Positions 18,223 to 27,098 are shown, numbered from the stretch's first letter. The stretch is 64,000 nucleotides of DNA from Taibaiella lutea (GCF_008629695.1 NZ_VWSH01000001.1:957990-1021989); one strand, 5' to 3'. The notes: generated by a model from the sequence alone, not told the origin. Translations and numbers: made by a program.

Positions 18223-18828
18223 ATGAAGCTTACATATCTTGCTTTGGGAGATTCCTATACCATTGGTGAACAAGTAGCCGCTGAAGAAAACTTCCCTCAT
18301 CAGACCACTGCAATATTGAAAAACAAATATAATATTGAAATCGTTGAGCCAAAAATTATTGCAGTAACGGGATGGACCACAGACGAGTTAAACGCAGCCA
18401 TCAAGGAAGAAAAAATACAAGAGCATTTTGATATTGTAACATTATTGATTGGTGTTAATAATCAATATCGTGGTCGTGATACCGAAAATTACGAAACGGA
18501 ATTCAGGGATTTATTAAATCAGGCGATTGCTTTTGCCAACGGGAGAATGAGTCATGTTTTTGTTTTATCCATTCCTGATTGGGGCGTTACACCTTTTGCT
18601 GAGGGGAAAGATAGGGTTGTCATTGCGAAGCAGATAGATGCCTATAATAAGGTCAATAAAGAGGTAACACTTTCTCTTTCCTGCAATTACGTAGAAATTA
18701 CGGAAAGCACACGCATCAATGGTTTGGATGAATCATACCTGACGCCCGACAAACTTCATTATGCTGCAAAAGAATATAAGATTTGGTCAGAAAAACTGGC
18801 AAAATCAATAGCTGAAAAAATAGATTAA
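18223..18828 (+). CDS. SGNH/GDSL-type hydrolase
   Basis: 201 aa without a signal peptide. Block I is YLALGDSYTIGE (nucleophile Ser11), block III is LLIGVNNQYRG with the conserved Asn, and block V is LTPDKLHYAAKEY with the catalytic Asp-x-x-His. It is probably a cytosolic esterase or lysophospholipase-type enzyme. It has its own promoter and is followed by a strong terminator shared with the convergent FKBP cluster. Confidence 0.85.
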   Translation: MKLTYLALGDSYTIGEQVAAEENFPHQTTAILKNKYNIEIVEPKIIAVTGWTTDELNAAIKEEKIQEHFDIVTLLIGVNNQYRGRDTENYETEFRDLLNQAIAFANGRMSHVFVLSIPDWGVTPFAEGKDRVVIAKQIDAYNKVNKEVTLSLSCNYVEITESTRINGLDESYLTPDKLHYAAKEYKIWSEKLAKSIAEKID

Positions 18829-18838
18829 GAAATATAAA

Positions 18839-18879
18839 AAAAGGAGAGGCCAGGTTTTTATAACCTGGCCTCTCCTTTT
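18839..18879. terminator. Bidirectional terminator between the SGNH hydrolase and the FKBP cluster
   Basis: A perfect 18-bp stem (AAAAGGAGAGGCCAGGTT) with loop TTTAT, A-rich on the left and T-rich on the right. It lies between convergent genes ending at 18828 (+) and 18900 (-), so it can serve both. Confidence 0.85.
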
Positions 18880-18899
18880 GGGAAAATAATTTTATAATA

Positions 18900-19880
18900 T
18901 TATTTGATATCAAGCAATTCAACATCAAAAATCAGGATGGCATTTGCAGGAATCTGCGCCGCTCTTGCATTTGGCCCATAAGCCATACCGGATGGAATGT
19001 ACAATGTTGCTTTTGAACCTTTATTTAACAATGAAAAACCTTCGTCCCAACCTTGAATTACCATGTGCTGACCTACATTAAATTCAAAAGGACTTACATG
19101 GTTAAATGCAGGATCAACATTTGAATCAAACTTTTCGCCTTGCATATTCTGACCTGTATAATTTACAGTGGCTTTTTGACCTGGCATTGCATTGGGTCCC
19201 TCGCCTTGCTTCTCCATTACGTAATACAATCCTGAAGCTGTTTTTTTAGCGCCTTTAATATTATTCTTTGCTAAATATTCCTGAATTAATTTATCGTCGA
19301 TGTCTGCCTGAACACTTTTCATAGAATCAGCAGATGCCATCATTTTCGACTGTTGTTCCTGTTGTATCTTTTCTTCGGCCTCTACCTGAGCTTTTGGCTT
19401 GATGCTCATCAATTTCACAATCCAAAATAAGTTGGCATCTTTTTTTGCCCAAGTCGGACGAGGTTGGTTATACCTTGTAACTATAGTATCTAATGGAATT
19501 CTGAAAATCGTACTGTCGCCCACTTTCATTTTCCTGATACCTTCCATTAAATCACCTTTTACAGGAACTTCCTGACATTTGAACGACACAGGGTTGCCAC
19601 CATTATTGATAACGGTGTTCATAACCACACTATCACCAACTTTCTGGATAATATGAGCTTCTACAACATCACCTATTTGTGGTGTAACAAGACCGGTGCC
19701 ATGCTTTAATACTTTATAGTCAAGGCTGTTTTCACCTTTAGTGTAACCGGTTCCGGCAACGCTTGCTGTCTTTGCAGGTGCTTTTTTCGCTGTACTTTTC
19801 CTGGCTGTTTGTGCATTTCCCTGTTGCGCCAGCATCAAAATGCCAGAGGCCAGGATAAGCGAACTATACTTTTTTAACAT
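18900..19880 (-). CDS. FKBP-type peptidyl-prolyl isomerase (copy 1 of 3)
   Basis: 326 aa with a signal peptide (MLKKYSSLILASGILMLAQQ, then GNAQ) and an Ala/Lys-rich linker. It contains two FKBP-like parts. The N-terminal one (about 50-160, DYKVLKHGTG then VGDSVVMNTV) looks degenerate. The C-terminal one (about 215-326) is canonical: GLYYVMEKQGEG, VNYTGQNMQGEKFDSN, VIQGWDEGF, YIPSGMAYG, ILIFDVELLDIK. It is exported and probably periplasmic, assisting outer-membrane or secreted protein folding. First of three adjacent paralogues on this strand; its neighbour starts 65 bp away. Confidence 0.88.
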   Translation of the reverse strand: MLKKYSSLILASGILMLAQQGNAQTARKSTAKKAPAKTASVAGTGYTKGENSLDYKVLKHGTGLVTPQIGDVVEAHIIQKVGDSVVMNTVINNGGNPVSFKCQEVPVKGDLMEGIRKMKVGDSTIFRIPLDTIVTRYNQPRPTWAKKDANLFWIVKLMSIKPKAQVEAEEKIQQEQQSKMMASADSMKSVQADIDDKLIQEYLAKNNIKGAKKTASGLYYVMEKQGEGPNAMPGQKATVNYTGQNMQGEKFDSNVDPAFNHVSPFEFNVGQHMVIQGWDEGFSLLNKGSKATLYIPSGMAYGPNARAAQIPANAILIFDVELLDIK

Positions 19881-19944
19881 GCTGAATAAAATTTTTATTT
19901 TTTTGAATCGGCAATATAAGATGCCATGTGTATATAATTATCAA

Positions 19945-20931
19945 CTATTTAAAACTTAACAACTCTATATCAAAAATCAATATAGAATTAGGTGGGATTT
20001 TCTCATCACCATTACGGTCGCCATAAGCAAGTGTCGAAGGGATATAGAATGTGGCCTTCGTTCCTTTCTTCATCAAAGCTATTGCTTCATCCCAACCTTT
20101 TATAACGTTCCGTTTACCTAATAAAAAACTGAATGGTTCCACATGATTAAAAGCAGGTTCTACATTTGAATCAAATTTTACTCCATCCAACCGCTTTCCT
20201 GTATAATTAACCGTTACCCGTTGTCCTGTTTTTGGCAAAGTACCCGAGCCCTGTTTTAAAATCGTGTAATAAAGTCCGGAAGCCGTTTTCTTTACATTCT
20301 GAATTTTGTGCGATTTAAAATATTCTGTCAATATTTTATCATCAATCGCCAATTGCCTGTTTTCTTTTTCAAGAGTGGCGGCTTCCATTTGGTCTTTTGT
20401 TTTGATGCTCACCATTTTCACTTCCCATGTTGCATAATCGCCCGGCTTTACCCAATTAGGTTTAGGTTGATTCGCTCTTTCGGCTAAAGTATCCATCAAC
20501 ATCCTGAAAACAACACTATCGCCCGCTTTCATTTTCAACAAACCACCCATTAAATCACCTTTCATACTTGGTGCCTGAAATTGTTGCGGAACCGGCATGT
20601 GGTTATTCATTTCCAGCGTATTTATCATTATTGTATCGCCTATTTTGAATACAACATTCATTTCACCGAAATCACCTACTCTGGCGGTTTGCGTATCTGT
20701 ACCACGTGTAATCCATTTATAATCCAAGCCGGTAGAATCTATGGTAAAACCAGGATCAACTACAGCTTGCAACCGTTTCTGTACTGCTGGTTTTGAAACG
20801 GAATCACTTTTCGAAACAACTGATTCCTTTATAAGAAAATCTGATTTTTGCTGGGCCTTTGCCGTTCCGGCAATAAAAATGACTGACAATAATAAGGTGT
20901 TACTTTTTTTCGACATACGCATACCATTCAT
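19945..20931 (-). CDS. FKBP-type peptidyl-prolyl isomerase (copy 2 of 3)
   Basis: 328 aa. Three closely spaced Mets (1, 4 and 6) are possible starts; MSKKSNTLLLSVIFIAGTAK at Met6 forms a standard signal peptide cut after KAQ. The domain plan is the same as in the flanking paralogues: a degenerate N-terminal FKBP part, a helical linker (TKDQMEAATLEKENRQLAID) and a canonical C-terminal domain with VNYTGKRLDGVKFDSN, VIKGWDEAIALMKKG and YIPSTLAYGDRNGDEKIPPN. Ser replaces the Gly after IP in the terminal loop. Probably periplasmic. Confidence 0.87.
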   Translation of the reverse strand: MNGMRMSKKSNTLLLSVIFIAGTAKAQQKSDFLIKESVVSKSDSVSKPAVQKRLQAVVDPGFTIDSTGLDYKWITRGTDTQTARVGDFGEMNVVFKIGDTIMINTLEMNNHMPVPQQFQAPSMKGDLMGGLLKMKAGDSVVFRMLMDTLAERANQPKPNWVKPGDYATWEVKMVSIKTKDQMEAATLEKENRQLAIDDKILTEYFKSHKIQNVKKTASGLYYTILKQGSGTLPKTGQRVTVNYTGKRLDGVKFDSNVEPAFNHVEPFSFLLGKRNVIKGWDEAIALMKKGTKATFYIPSTLAYGDRNGDEKIPPNSILIFDIELLSFK

Positions 20932-20967
20932 AGATAGATAACCAAAAATTCTACTGAAGAAAAACCC

Positions 20968-21930
20968 TTATTTAAAATTCAGTAATTCAATATCAAAAAT
21001 CAATACTTCATTAGCTCCGATTTTCTCATCTCTTTGTTGAGCGCCGTAAGCAAGACTGGAAGGAATATAAAAGGTTGCCTTCATACCTTTGTTCATCAAT
21101 GGCACAGCCTGACTCCAGCCTTGAATTACACCCTGACCGATTGTAAAAGTATAGGGTTCAACGTGATGGAATGCAGGATCAACACTCGAGTCGAATTTTT
21201 CTCCTTTTAAGTTTTGCCCTGTATAATTTACCGTTGCTGACTGGCCTTCTTTAGGGTGTGCACCGCTTCCCGGTTTACTAACAGTATAATACATTCCTGA
21301 TGCAGTTTTCTTTGCATTCGTAATGTTATGTGCTTTAAAATAGGCCTGCAGTTTTTTATCGTCAATATCATTCTGGCCTTTATTCCTTTTCGCCATTTCT
21401 GCATCCATCTGCGCTTTGGTCATAATATTTTCCATTTTTACCTGCCAGACAATGTAATCGCCCGGTTTTGACCAAGGTACCATGTGCTGATGCACTCTTG
21501 CAAAGAACGTATCGGCAAGCATTCTGAATACAGCACTATCGCCGACTTTCATTTTTACCAATCCCGACATTAAATCACCTTGCATGGAAGGCGCTGTAAT
21601 TTGTTGTTGAACAGGCTTGTTTTCATTTTGAACATTTGTATTAGCCAATACGCTGTCTCCGATTTTAAAAACAACTCTCAACTCTGCAATATCTCCCAAA
21701 GCAGGAGTTTGCGTACCCGTTCCGTGTGTAACCCATTTACAATCCAGGCCGGAACCATCTTTTACAAATAAAGAATCGTCAGCAGCAGGATGGCTTACTG
21801 TGGCTTCTGTCATTGTTGCCGTAGCCTCATTTGTCTTTCCTGCCTCATCGTTTGAGTGGTTATTACATGAAGCAAGCGCGGCCATTGCCACACAACCAAT
21901 TGTACCTAATGTGAATTTTAATTTCTGCAT
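20968..21930 (-). CDS. FKBP-type peptidyl-prolyl isomerase, lipoprotein (copy 3 of 3)
   Basis: 320 aa. Unlike its two neighbours it has a lipoprotein signal (CVAMAALASC), so it is membrane-anchored. The linker after the Cys is Thr/Glu/Ala-rich (EATATMTEATVSHPAADDS). The C-terminal FKBP domain shows VNYTGQNLKGEKFDSSVDP, GVIQGWSQAVPLMNKG and YIPSSLAYGAQQRDEKIGAN. It is promoter-proximal in the three-gene FKBP cluster, and nrnA ends 26 bp upstream of it on the same strand. Confidence 0.88.
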   Translation of the reverse strand: MQKLKFTLGTIGCVAMAALASCNNHSNDEAGKTNEATATMTEATVSHPAADDSLFVKDGSGLDCKWVTHGTGTQTPALGDIAELRVVFKIGDSVLANTNVQNENKPVQQQITAPSMQGDLMSGLVKMKVGDSAVFRMLADTFFARVHQHMVPWSKPGDYIVWQVKMENIMTKAQMDAEMAKRNKGQNDIDDKKLQAYFKAHNITNAKKTASGMYYTVSKPGSGAHPKEGQSATVNYTGQNLKGEKFDSSVDPAFHHVEPYTFTIGQGVIQGWSQAVPLMNKGMKATFYIPSSLAYGAQQRDEKIGANEVLIFDIELLNFK

Positions 21931-21955
21931 AATATTAAAATCTCTGAGTCTGTTT

Positions 21956-22954
21956 TTAATTTAACGGGATATTTAAAAGTTCTTTTAATTTTTTCAAAGT
22001 TACTTCCAGTGAATCTTTGGAACGGCCACCTGCTGCATTGAAATGCCCGCCCCCATTGAAATTTGTGCCGGCAAACGTGCTGACATCAATAGCTCCTTTG
22101 CTTCTGAAAGACATCCGTACTTCATCTTTCTTCTCTGTAAGCAGTACAGCCATGGTGACAGATTCAATGCTCAAAGGATAATTCACCATTCCTTCCGTGT
22201 CTCCCGTCGATATCTTGAATTTGCTTTGATCTTCCAAAGAAAGTGCAATAATACCGATATTTTGTTCAGGAAAAATCTGCATTTTTTCATACAGGACATA
22301 ACCCAGAAAACGCATACGCTCGGCACTCCAGCTGTCATAAATATGTTGGTGGATGATAGCATGATCCAATCCGCGATGTTTTAAATCGGCAATCATTTCA
22401 TGAACAGCAGCAGTTGTAATAGGGAAACGGAAAGAGCCTGTATCGGTCATCAGGCCTGTGTAAAGACATTGGCTGACCTCATTATTTATATATTTTTCTC
22501 CTCCTGCAATCTGAATGAAATCATATACCATTTCACAGGTAGAACTTTTCTCAGGTTCGCTCATACCATAAGCAAAGCTTACTTCATCGGGCCTTAGATG
22601 ATGATCTATTAATATTTTGGGCTGTGAAGCCGAAGCCAGCGGCTCTTCCATTGATTTGATACGGGAAAGATTATTGAAATCCAGGCAAAATATCAAATCC
22701 GCTTCTGTCAATACTTTTAAAGCCTGCTTAGGTTCCGATTCAAAATTCAATACCGTGTCAATTCCCGGCATCCACATTAAAAAATCAGGCACTTCAGAAG
22801 GCGATACTACAGTAGGCTTATGTCCCTGTTGAATCAGGAAATGATACAAACCCAAAGTAGAGCCAAGTGCGTCGCCATCAGGTTTATGGTGAGTAGTAAT
22901 AAATATTTTTTTCGGCTCTTGAAGAAGAGGTAATGCTTCACGGATGTTTTTCAT
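21956..22954 (-). CDS. nrnA: Bifunctional oligoribonuclease / PAP phosphatase NrnA (DHH)
   Basis: 332 aa. DHH phosphoesterase motifs: ITTHHKPDGDALGSTLGLY (motif I), LIFCLDFNNLSR (motif II), ILIDHHLRPDEV (DHH, motif III) and TGLMTDTGSFRFP (motif IV). The DHHA1 domain ends with FNGGGHFNAAGG. NrnA degrades nanoRNA and dephosphorylates 3',5'-adenosine phosphate. Length and motif order are standard. The start is the ATG at 22954. Confidence 0.9.
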   Translation of the reverse strand: MKNIREALPLLQEPKKIFITTHHKPDGDALGSTLGLYHFLIQQGHKPTVVSPSEVPDFLMWMPGIDTVLNFESEPKQALKVLTEADLIFCLDFNNLSRIKSMEEPLASASQPKILIDHHLRPDEVSFAYGMSEPEKSSTCEMVYDFIQIAGGEKYINNEVSQCLYTGLMTDTGSFRFPITTAAVHEMIADLKHRGLDHAIIHQHIYDSWSAERMRFLGYVLYEKMQIFPEQNIGIIALSLEDQSKFKISTGDTEGMVNYPLSIESVTMAVLLTEKKDEVRMSFRSKGAIDVSTFAGTNFNGGGHFNAAGGRSKDSLEVTLKKLKELLNIPLN

Positions 22955-23073
22955 AAATGTTATACAGTGCCTGTGTTACAAAAACGATGTAACCCGGCAG
23001 GGTAGCAAATGTAAAACAAAAAATGTCCGGAGATTGATTTTTTGATTACCATGACCAAAATCACGATTTTTCA

Positions 23074-23586
23074 TTATTTCGTTTCTGATAATCGTTCCAT
23101 CACATAAAAAACGGCAGGACAGCAAGTAGCATTCTTTAAAGTAAGATTAGGCTGTTTTAATAAAATATCTTCATCCGTATAAGGATAACGTTCGCAATCG
23201 CGCGGGCGGTCTTCGTAAATACTGCAATAATTATCTGCTCCTAAAAAAGGACATGGATGTGTAGTCACTACATAATCACCGTCATCATCCATTTTTAAAT
23301 AAGTATCTATAAAAACGGTTTCCTTCATTCTCAAACGCTTTGAAATACGCTTGATATCCGGCATTTTGAAACGCGGAGAATAGTTTTTACAGCAATTGGC
23401 ACATTGAAGGCAATCTATTTTACTGAATGCCTCTTCATGCAATGCAGGCAGCTTTGCAAGTGTTTTATTTTTATCAGCACGCTTTAAGAAATCACGATAA
23501 GATTTTTGATGTTCTTTGGCGATCTTCTGATAATTCTGTATATCGGAATCCTGTACCGTTGCGGGAATGATTTTATCTTTACTCAT
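23074..23586 (-). CDS. YkgJ-family cysteine cluster protein
   Basis: 170 aa. Cys residues occur as DCLQCANCCKNYSPRF in the middle and HPCPFLGADNYCSIYEDRPR then DCERYPY further on, the Fe-S/zinc-type cluster pattern of the CxxCxxCC (YkgJ/PF03692) family. The N-terminal third is helical and Lys-rich. The family is widespread with no settled function. The C-terminus has two more Cys (NATCCPAV). Confidence 0.85.
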   Translation of the reverse strand: MSKDKIIPATVQDSDIQNYQKIAKEHQKSYRDFLKRADKNKTLAKLPALHEEAFSKIDCLQCANCCKNYSPRFKMPDIKRISKRLRMKETVFIDTYLKMDDDGDYVVTTHPCPFLGADNYCSIYEDRPRDCERYPYTDEDILLKQPNLTLKNATCCPAVFYVMERLSETK

Positions 23587-23648
23587 TTTTGAATAAGCAA
23601 AGATAATTTAAAAATCTCATGTCAGATTTATAAACCGCTGAGATCCTT

Positions 23649-24716
23649 TTATGGAGCAGGATTCATAATTTGTATTGCTTTTCTGCTGACACCAAATTGT
23701 GGTGTATGATTATAATCACGGCTCATTCTGTATGCTCCGATACCTGCTCCGCCATTGGCTTTAACCCAATTTGCATAATCATATAAATCGGCAGTTGCTT
23801 TGGCATCGCCACCTGCAACATCTTCGTGGCCGTCAGGATATGTAAAGCTATCGCCATTAACAAGAAAAATAAGCTTATCCGAACCGTAAGTTGTTACTAA
23901 TGAACCAAAGCTTGCAGAACCGGAACCGTGCCAGGCATGGTTTCCTGTTGTGTAAGATTGAAACAAAATATTATCAAAGTCAGACTTGTGGTTGATACAC
24001 ATCTGTGTTTCAAAGCCGCCGGTACCATCCGTATCATAGAAGAAAGTAGGTTTTTTGCCGGCTGTAGTCAGGCCCGCAGTACTATTAGGGCCGAAATATC
24101 GTGCTACAGCAGTTATAAGACTATCACCATTAGCAGCATTATGTCCTACACCGCCACCAAATGTTCCGCTTTCTACATCCAAATCAATTCCATCCAGGCC
24201 TTCCTGAACAATATGTTGGTTATACATATTTTTAGCCCAATGTTTATAGCTTCTGTTACCTCCGGGAGTGTAATCATTATCTCCCGCATTAGGATCGTTT
24301 GAAGCGCCGTCGTAATAAGCATCTGCAAGGAAATGGCAAACCACGATTTTAGTTCCCTTAGCCTGTGCAGTGCGCCAATGAGACTGAACAGAGTCTTTGC
24401 CTGCAAAGAATTCAAGGTAATCGATACTGTCAGGGGCATTAGCAGGATTATATCCATTATAAGGATCATTTCCATCGCCTACCAAAAAACCTACGAACAA
24501 CTTATGATTGCTATTCTTATAATCAAGGATAGTTCCGTGAGAGTTATTATTGTTGTTGTTATTATTGTTGTTATTGTTGTTATTATTATTGTTGTTATTC
24601 GTGTTAGGTTCTTTTTTACAGCCGGAAACAATTAATACTAAAGAAAAAATTATAGCAATAGCGCTTATGAATCGTTTTGGGTTATTGTATTTTAAAGTTT
24701 GTTTTACGTATTGCAT
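23649..24716 (-). CDS. GH18-family endoglycosidase-like lipoprotein with poly-Asn linker
   Basis: 355 aa. A lipoprotein signal ends LVLIVSGC (Cys33). A linker with 19 consecutive Asn follows, then a GH18 barrel: KLFVGFLVGDGND (strand 1), GTKIVVCHFLADAYYDG, and the catalytic DxxDxDxE as D175-G-I-D178-L-D180-V-E182, with Glu182 the predicted acid/base. Later come FFYDTDGTGGFETQ and GIGAYRMSRDYNH. The closest recall is EndoF/EndoH-type endo-beta-N-acetylglucosaminidases that release N-glycans. The lipid anchor implies surface or periplasmic action. The gene stands alone. Confidence 0.8.
   Translation of the reverse strand: MQYVKQTLKYNNPKRFISAIAIIFSLVLIVSGCKKEPNTNNNNNNNNNNNNNNNNNNNSHGTILDYKNSNHKLFVGFLVGDGNDPYNGYNPANAPDSIDYLEFFAGKDSVQSHWRTAQAKGTKIVVCHFLADAYYDGASNDPNAGDNDYTPGGNRSYKHWAKNMYNQHIVQEGLDGIDLDVESGTFGGGVGHNAANGDSLITAVARYFGPNSTAGLTTAGKKPTFFYDTDGTGGFETQMCINHKSDFDNILFQSYTTGNHAWHGSGSASFGSLVTTYGSDKLIFLVNGDSFTYPDGHEDVAGGDAKATADLYDYANWVKANGGAGIGAYRMSRDYNHTPQFGVSRKAIQIMNPAP
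24543..24599. repeat. Trinucleotide tract encoding 19 Asn
   Basis: Nineteen consecutive GTT/ATT triplets on the plus strand (AAC/AAT on the coding strand) in mixed order, inside the lipoprotein linker directly after the acylated Cys. Codon mixing means it is not a pure microsatellite, but it may still vary in length. Confidence 0.9.
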
Positions 24717-24855
24717 TTTTTATAATTTTTTAAGCAATTAATGTTATTCGGAAATCTTTTTTAATATATCACGTAAATGTAGACGAACTTATTTTCACTT
24801 TTCCGGCATTTACCCAAATGTGTAGGCAGAAAGTTACTGGTATGAGCTAAAAAAA

Positions 24856-24888
24856 TAGTCCTTACAAGTCAAAGACCTGTAAGGACTA
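24856..24888 (-). terminator. Hairpin downstream of the asparaginase-like gene
   Basis: TAGTCCTTACA pairs with TGTAAGGACTA (11 bp) around AGTCAAAGACC, itself partly paired. It lies 32 bp past the stop at 24920, with A runs on its left that become U's in the minus-strand RNA. It resembles the AGGTTT/AAACCT palindrome class seen at 26488, 33381 and 39061. Confidence 0.65.
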
Positions 24889-24919
24889 CAAGAAAAAAAT
24901 CCCGGCATGGGAAAGCTTA

Positions 24920-25408
24920 TTATTTCAATTCTTCAAAATAGCCTGTCTTTTTATTTTTTCTGACATTATCCCAACTATAATAACGGCCATTCATCGCAAC
25001 GTAAACGCCATGCGGCAAGGTTTGTAAAAATGCCAGTGCAGAACCAAGATTGAAAAATCCATCAGAACTACCGAATTTATAAGGAATCATCGCGCCTGTA
25101 ATTACAATAGTCTTGTCCAATTTAGCTTGCGCTAAATAAGCTGCAGTAATTCCCATAGTATCTGTACCATGTGTAATCAGAATTCTTTCTTCAGGAACAG
25201 ACTTACAATTATGTAAAATCAACTCCCTGTCATTTTCTGTCATTTCCAGACTATCCACCATCATAAGCGTTCTCACCTCACAATCAACGGTACAGCGGCC
25301 AAGCTTCAACATTTCAGGAACATGCGTTTCTTCAAAATCAAGCTTGCCGTTAATCATATCGTACTCTTTATCAAAAGTACCGCCTGTAATAAGAATGCGA
25401 ATGGACAT
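24920..25408 (-). CDS. Asparaginase-domain protein (short form)
   Basis: 162 aa, about half a normal L-asparaginase. The N-terminal catalytic domain is present: ILITGGTFDKEYD (first catalytic Thr) and ITHGTDTMGITAAYLAQ (second Thr-Asp pair), then KTIVITGAMIPYKFGSSDGF. The C-terminal domain is absent and the protein ends KKTGYFEELK. Short forms of this kind recur in Bacteroidota, so this is probably a normal family member and not a truncation; activity is uncertain. It starts at the ATG at 25408. Confidence 0.8.
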   Translation of the reverse strand: MSIRILITGGTFDKEYDMINGKLDFEETHVPEMLKLGRCTVDCEVRTLMMVDSLEMTENDRELILHNCKSVPEERILITHGTDTMGITAAYLAQAKLDKTIVITGAMIPYKFGSSDGFFNLGSALAFLQTLPHGVYVAMNGRYYSWDNVRKNKKTGYFEELK

Positions 25409-25443
25409 TTAGATATTAGATGTTTAGATTTTTATCAAAAAGA

Positions 25444-25486
25444 GCAACAGATTTGACAACTTTCTTAAAGTTGTCAAATCTGTTGC
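25444..25486 (-). terminator. 20-bp palindrome after purC (GACAACTTT class)
   Basis: A perfect 20-bp inverted repeat (GCAACAGATTTGACAACTTT and its complement) with a 3-nt centre (CTT), starting 7 bp past the purC stop at 25493. Same core (GATTTGACAACTTT) as the palindrome at 52906. Confidence 0.75.
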
Positions 25487-25492
25487 GTATAA

Positions 25493-26413
25493 TTAAAATT
25501 TGCTGATAATCTCTGTAATTCCTTTTTGCAATTCTTCTTCACTAATAGCTTGCTTTACAAATTTCTTACCGGAAATATATTCGTATAATTCAATGTAACG
25601 ATCTGTTACGCTATTTACAAATTCATCTGTCATTTCAGGAACCTGCTGACCATCTTTCCCCTGGAAACCACCGGCCATCAACCATTCACGAACAAACTCT
25701 TTTGATAACTGACGTTGGTCTTCACCTCTTGCCTGACGGTCTTCAAAACCTTCACTGTAGAAATAACGGGAAGAATCGGGCGTATGAATTTCATCGATTA
25801 AATAAATGGTATCACCAATTTTACCGAATTCATATTTAGTATCCACTAAAATCAAACCACGCTCATTTGCCATTTCGCGGCCACGTTGGAACAATGCTTT
25901 TGTGTAGTTTTCCAATTGCTCGTATTCCTTTTCAGAAACCAAGCCTTGTGCAATGATTTCTTCACGTGAAATATCTTCGTCATGACCTTCATGCGCTTTT
26001 GTAGTCGGCGTTAGAATCGGTTCAGGAAAATAATCATTTTCCTTCATTCCTTCAGGCAAAGTAACACCACAAAGCGTGCGTGCGCCTGTTTTGTAAGTCC
26101 TCCACGCATGGCCCGTAAGGTTACCGCGAATCACCATTTCAACCGGATATGTTTCGCATTTCAAACCAACTGTTGCATTAGGCAATGAGGAGCCATCCAA
26201 TACCCAATTCGGAACGATGTCTTTTGTCGCATCTAAAAAGTAGGCAGCTAATTGGTTCAATACCTGACCTTTGAACGGAATAGGACGTGGCAAAACAACA
26301 TCAAAAGCCGAAATGCGGTCACTTACAACCATTGCTAAATGCTTATCGCCAATGGTGTATACGTCACGGACTTTTCCTTTGTAAAATGCAGTTTGATTTG
26401 GCAACTGTAACAT
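25493..26413 (-). CDS. purC: Phosphoribosylaminoimidazole-succinocarboxamide synthase
   Basis: 306 aa, the longer SAICAR synthase form. It begins [20 protein letters not shown] (GKVRDxY, nucleotide loop) and continues [51 protein letters not shown] and [15 protein letters not shown] with [14 protein letters not shown]. It joins CAIR and aspartate with ATP in purine biosynthesis. All active-site blocks are intact. A -7 box lies 38 bp upstream and a palindrome immediately downstream, so it may be monocistronic. Confidence 0.95.
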   Translation of the reverse strand: MLQLPNQTAFYKGKVRDVYTIGDKHLAMVVSDRISAFDVVLPRPIPFKGQVLNQLAAYFLDATKDIVPNWVLDGSSLPNATVGLKCETYPVEMVIRGNLTGHAWRTYKTGARTLCGVTLPEGMKENDYFPEPILTPTTKAHEGHDEDISREEIIAQGLVSEKEYEQLENYTKALFQRGREMANERGLILVDTKYEFGKIGDTIYLIDEIHTPDSSRYFYSEGFEDRQARGEDQRQLSKEFVREWLMAGGFQGKDGQQVPEMTDEFVNSVTDRYIELYEYISGKKFVKQAISEEELQKGITEIISKF

Positions 26414-26451
26414 AATCTGATTTATGATTTTATATGAAAAAATTTGGTTTG

Positions 26452-26459
26452 CAAAGGTA
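26452..26459 (-). promoter_or_regulatory. Candidate -7 element (TACCTTTG) for purC
   Basis: Exact TAnnTTTG match on the minus strand, 38 bp upstream of the purC ATG. A TTG occurs upstream, but at 24 bp the spacing is longer than usual. Confidence 0.4.
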
Positions 26460-26487
26460 ATATATTTGGCTCAATGTCTTAACCAAG

Positions 26488-26520
26488 AAACTGTACAGGT
26501 TTTTTAAACCTGTACAGTTT
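26488..26520 (-). terminator. 15-bp palindrome after the DUF445 gene (AGGTTT class)
   Basis: AAACTGTACAGGTTT and its exact complement flank a TTT centre. It ends 3 bp from the stop codon at 26523. The A-rich and T-rich outer ends make it usable as a terminator in either direction. Confidence 0.75.
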
Positions 26521-26522
26521 AA

Positions 26523-27086
26523 TTAAAGCTTTTCCATAAAATGAAGCATTACGATTAATATCAATCCTATCACAAAACCGCTCATGGCGCCGAAAACCTG
26601 AAACAAATATTTTTCTCTTTTCAGGTTCTCGTTTAAAATAGCGCTAATTTTCTCTTCCGGAATTTCTGCCAGCTTAGTGGTTAAAGCTTTTTCAAAATTC
26701 ATTTTATTACCCAGATTACCTATAAATTTATTTAAAAGGCCGGGCAATAGACTGTCAATTTCCTCCATCAATGCGGTTTTCATCATGCCAATTGTCTTTT
26801 CGCCAATAAACATGGCTATAGTCGGCATTTTCTCTTTCAGCTTTTCATTCAGAAAATGATCGATGTGCCCTTCAATAAATGGCCTCACAGACTCCAATTG
26901 CTGAGGGTCGGTCAATTTTGAAGCCAATTGATCAATATTAAAGACTTTGTCTGAAACATATTTACCGGCCTTACTGCCTAATGAGGGAAGCTTTGAAGGC
27001 AATACGTTTTTAAACAAATACTGAATTAAGACAAGGTTAAATATCCAGCCTATTACAGCTGCTATAAATGGAAAGCAATAAATCAT
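26523..27086 (-). CDS. DUF445 family membrane protein
   Basis: 187 aa from the ATG at 27086 (MIYCFPFIAAVIGWIFNLVL). Helices at both ends (residues 3-23 and the final FGAMSGFVIGLILIVMLHF) bracket an amphipathic helical middle (LASKLTDPQQLESVRPFIEG). This is the DUF445/YheB-like layout: two terminal membrane helices around helical repeats. Function unknown. A -7 element lies only 4 bp before the ATG, so the mRNA may be almost leaderless. Confidence 0.75.
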   Translation of the reverse strand: MIYCFPFIAAVIGWIFNLVLIQYLFKNVLPSKLPSLGSKAGKYVSDKVFNIDQLASKLTDPQQLESVRPFIEGHIDHFLNEKLKEKMPTIAMFIGEKTIGMMKTALMEEIDSLLPGLLNKFIGNLGNKMNFEKALTTKLAEIPEEKISAILNENLKREKYLFQVFGAMSGFVIGLILIVMLHFMEKL

Positions 27087-27090
27087 GGCG

Positions 27091-27098
27091 CAAAAGTA
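27091..27098 (-). promoter_or_regulatory. Candidate -7 element (TACTTTTG), nearly leaderless
   Basis: Exact TAnnTTTG match whose last base is 4 bp from the DUF445 start codon. If real, transcription starts at or within a few bases of the ATG. There is no other Met nearby to use as a later start. Confidence 0.4.

Noticed and set aside
24550-24741. A poly-Leu protein on the plus strand
   Set aside because: It is the antisense of the Asn tract in the GH18 lipoprotein gene.
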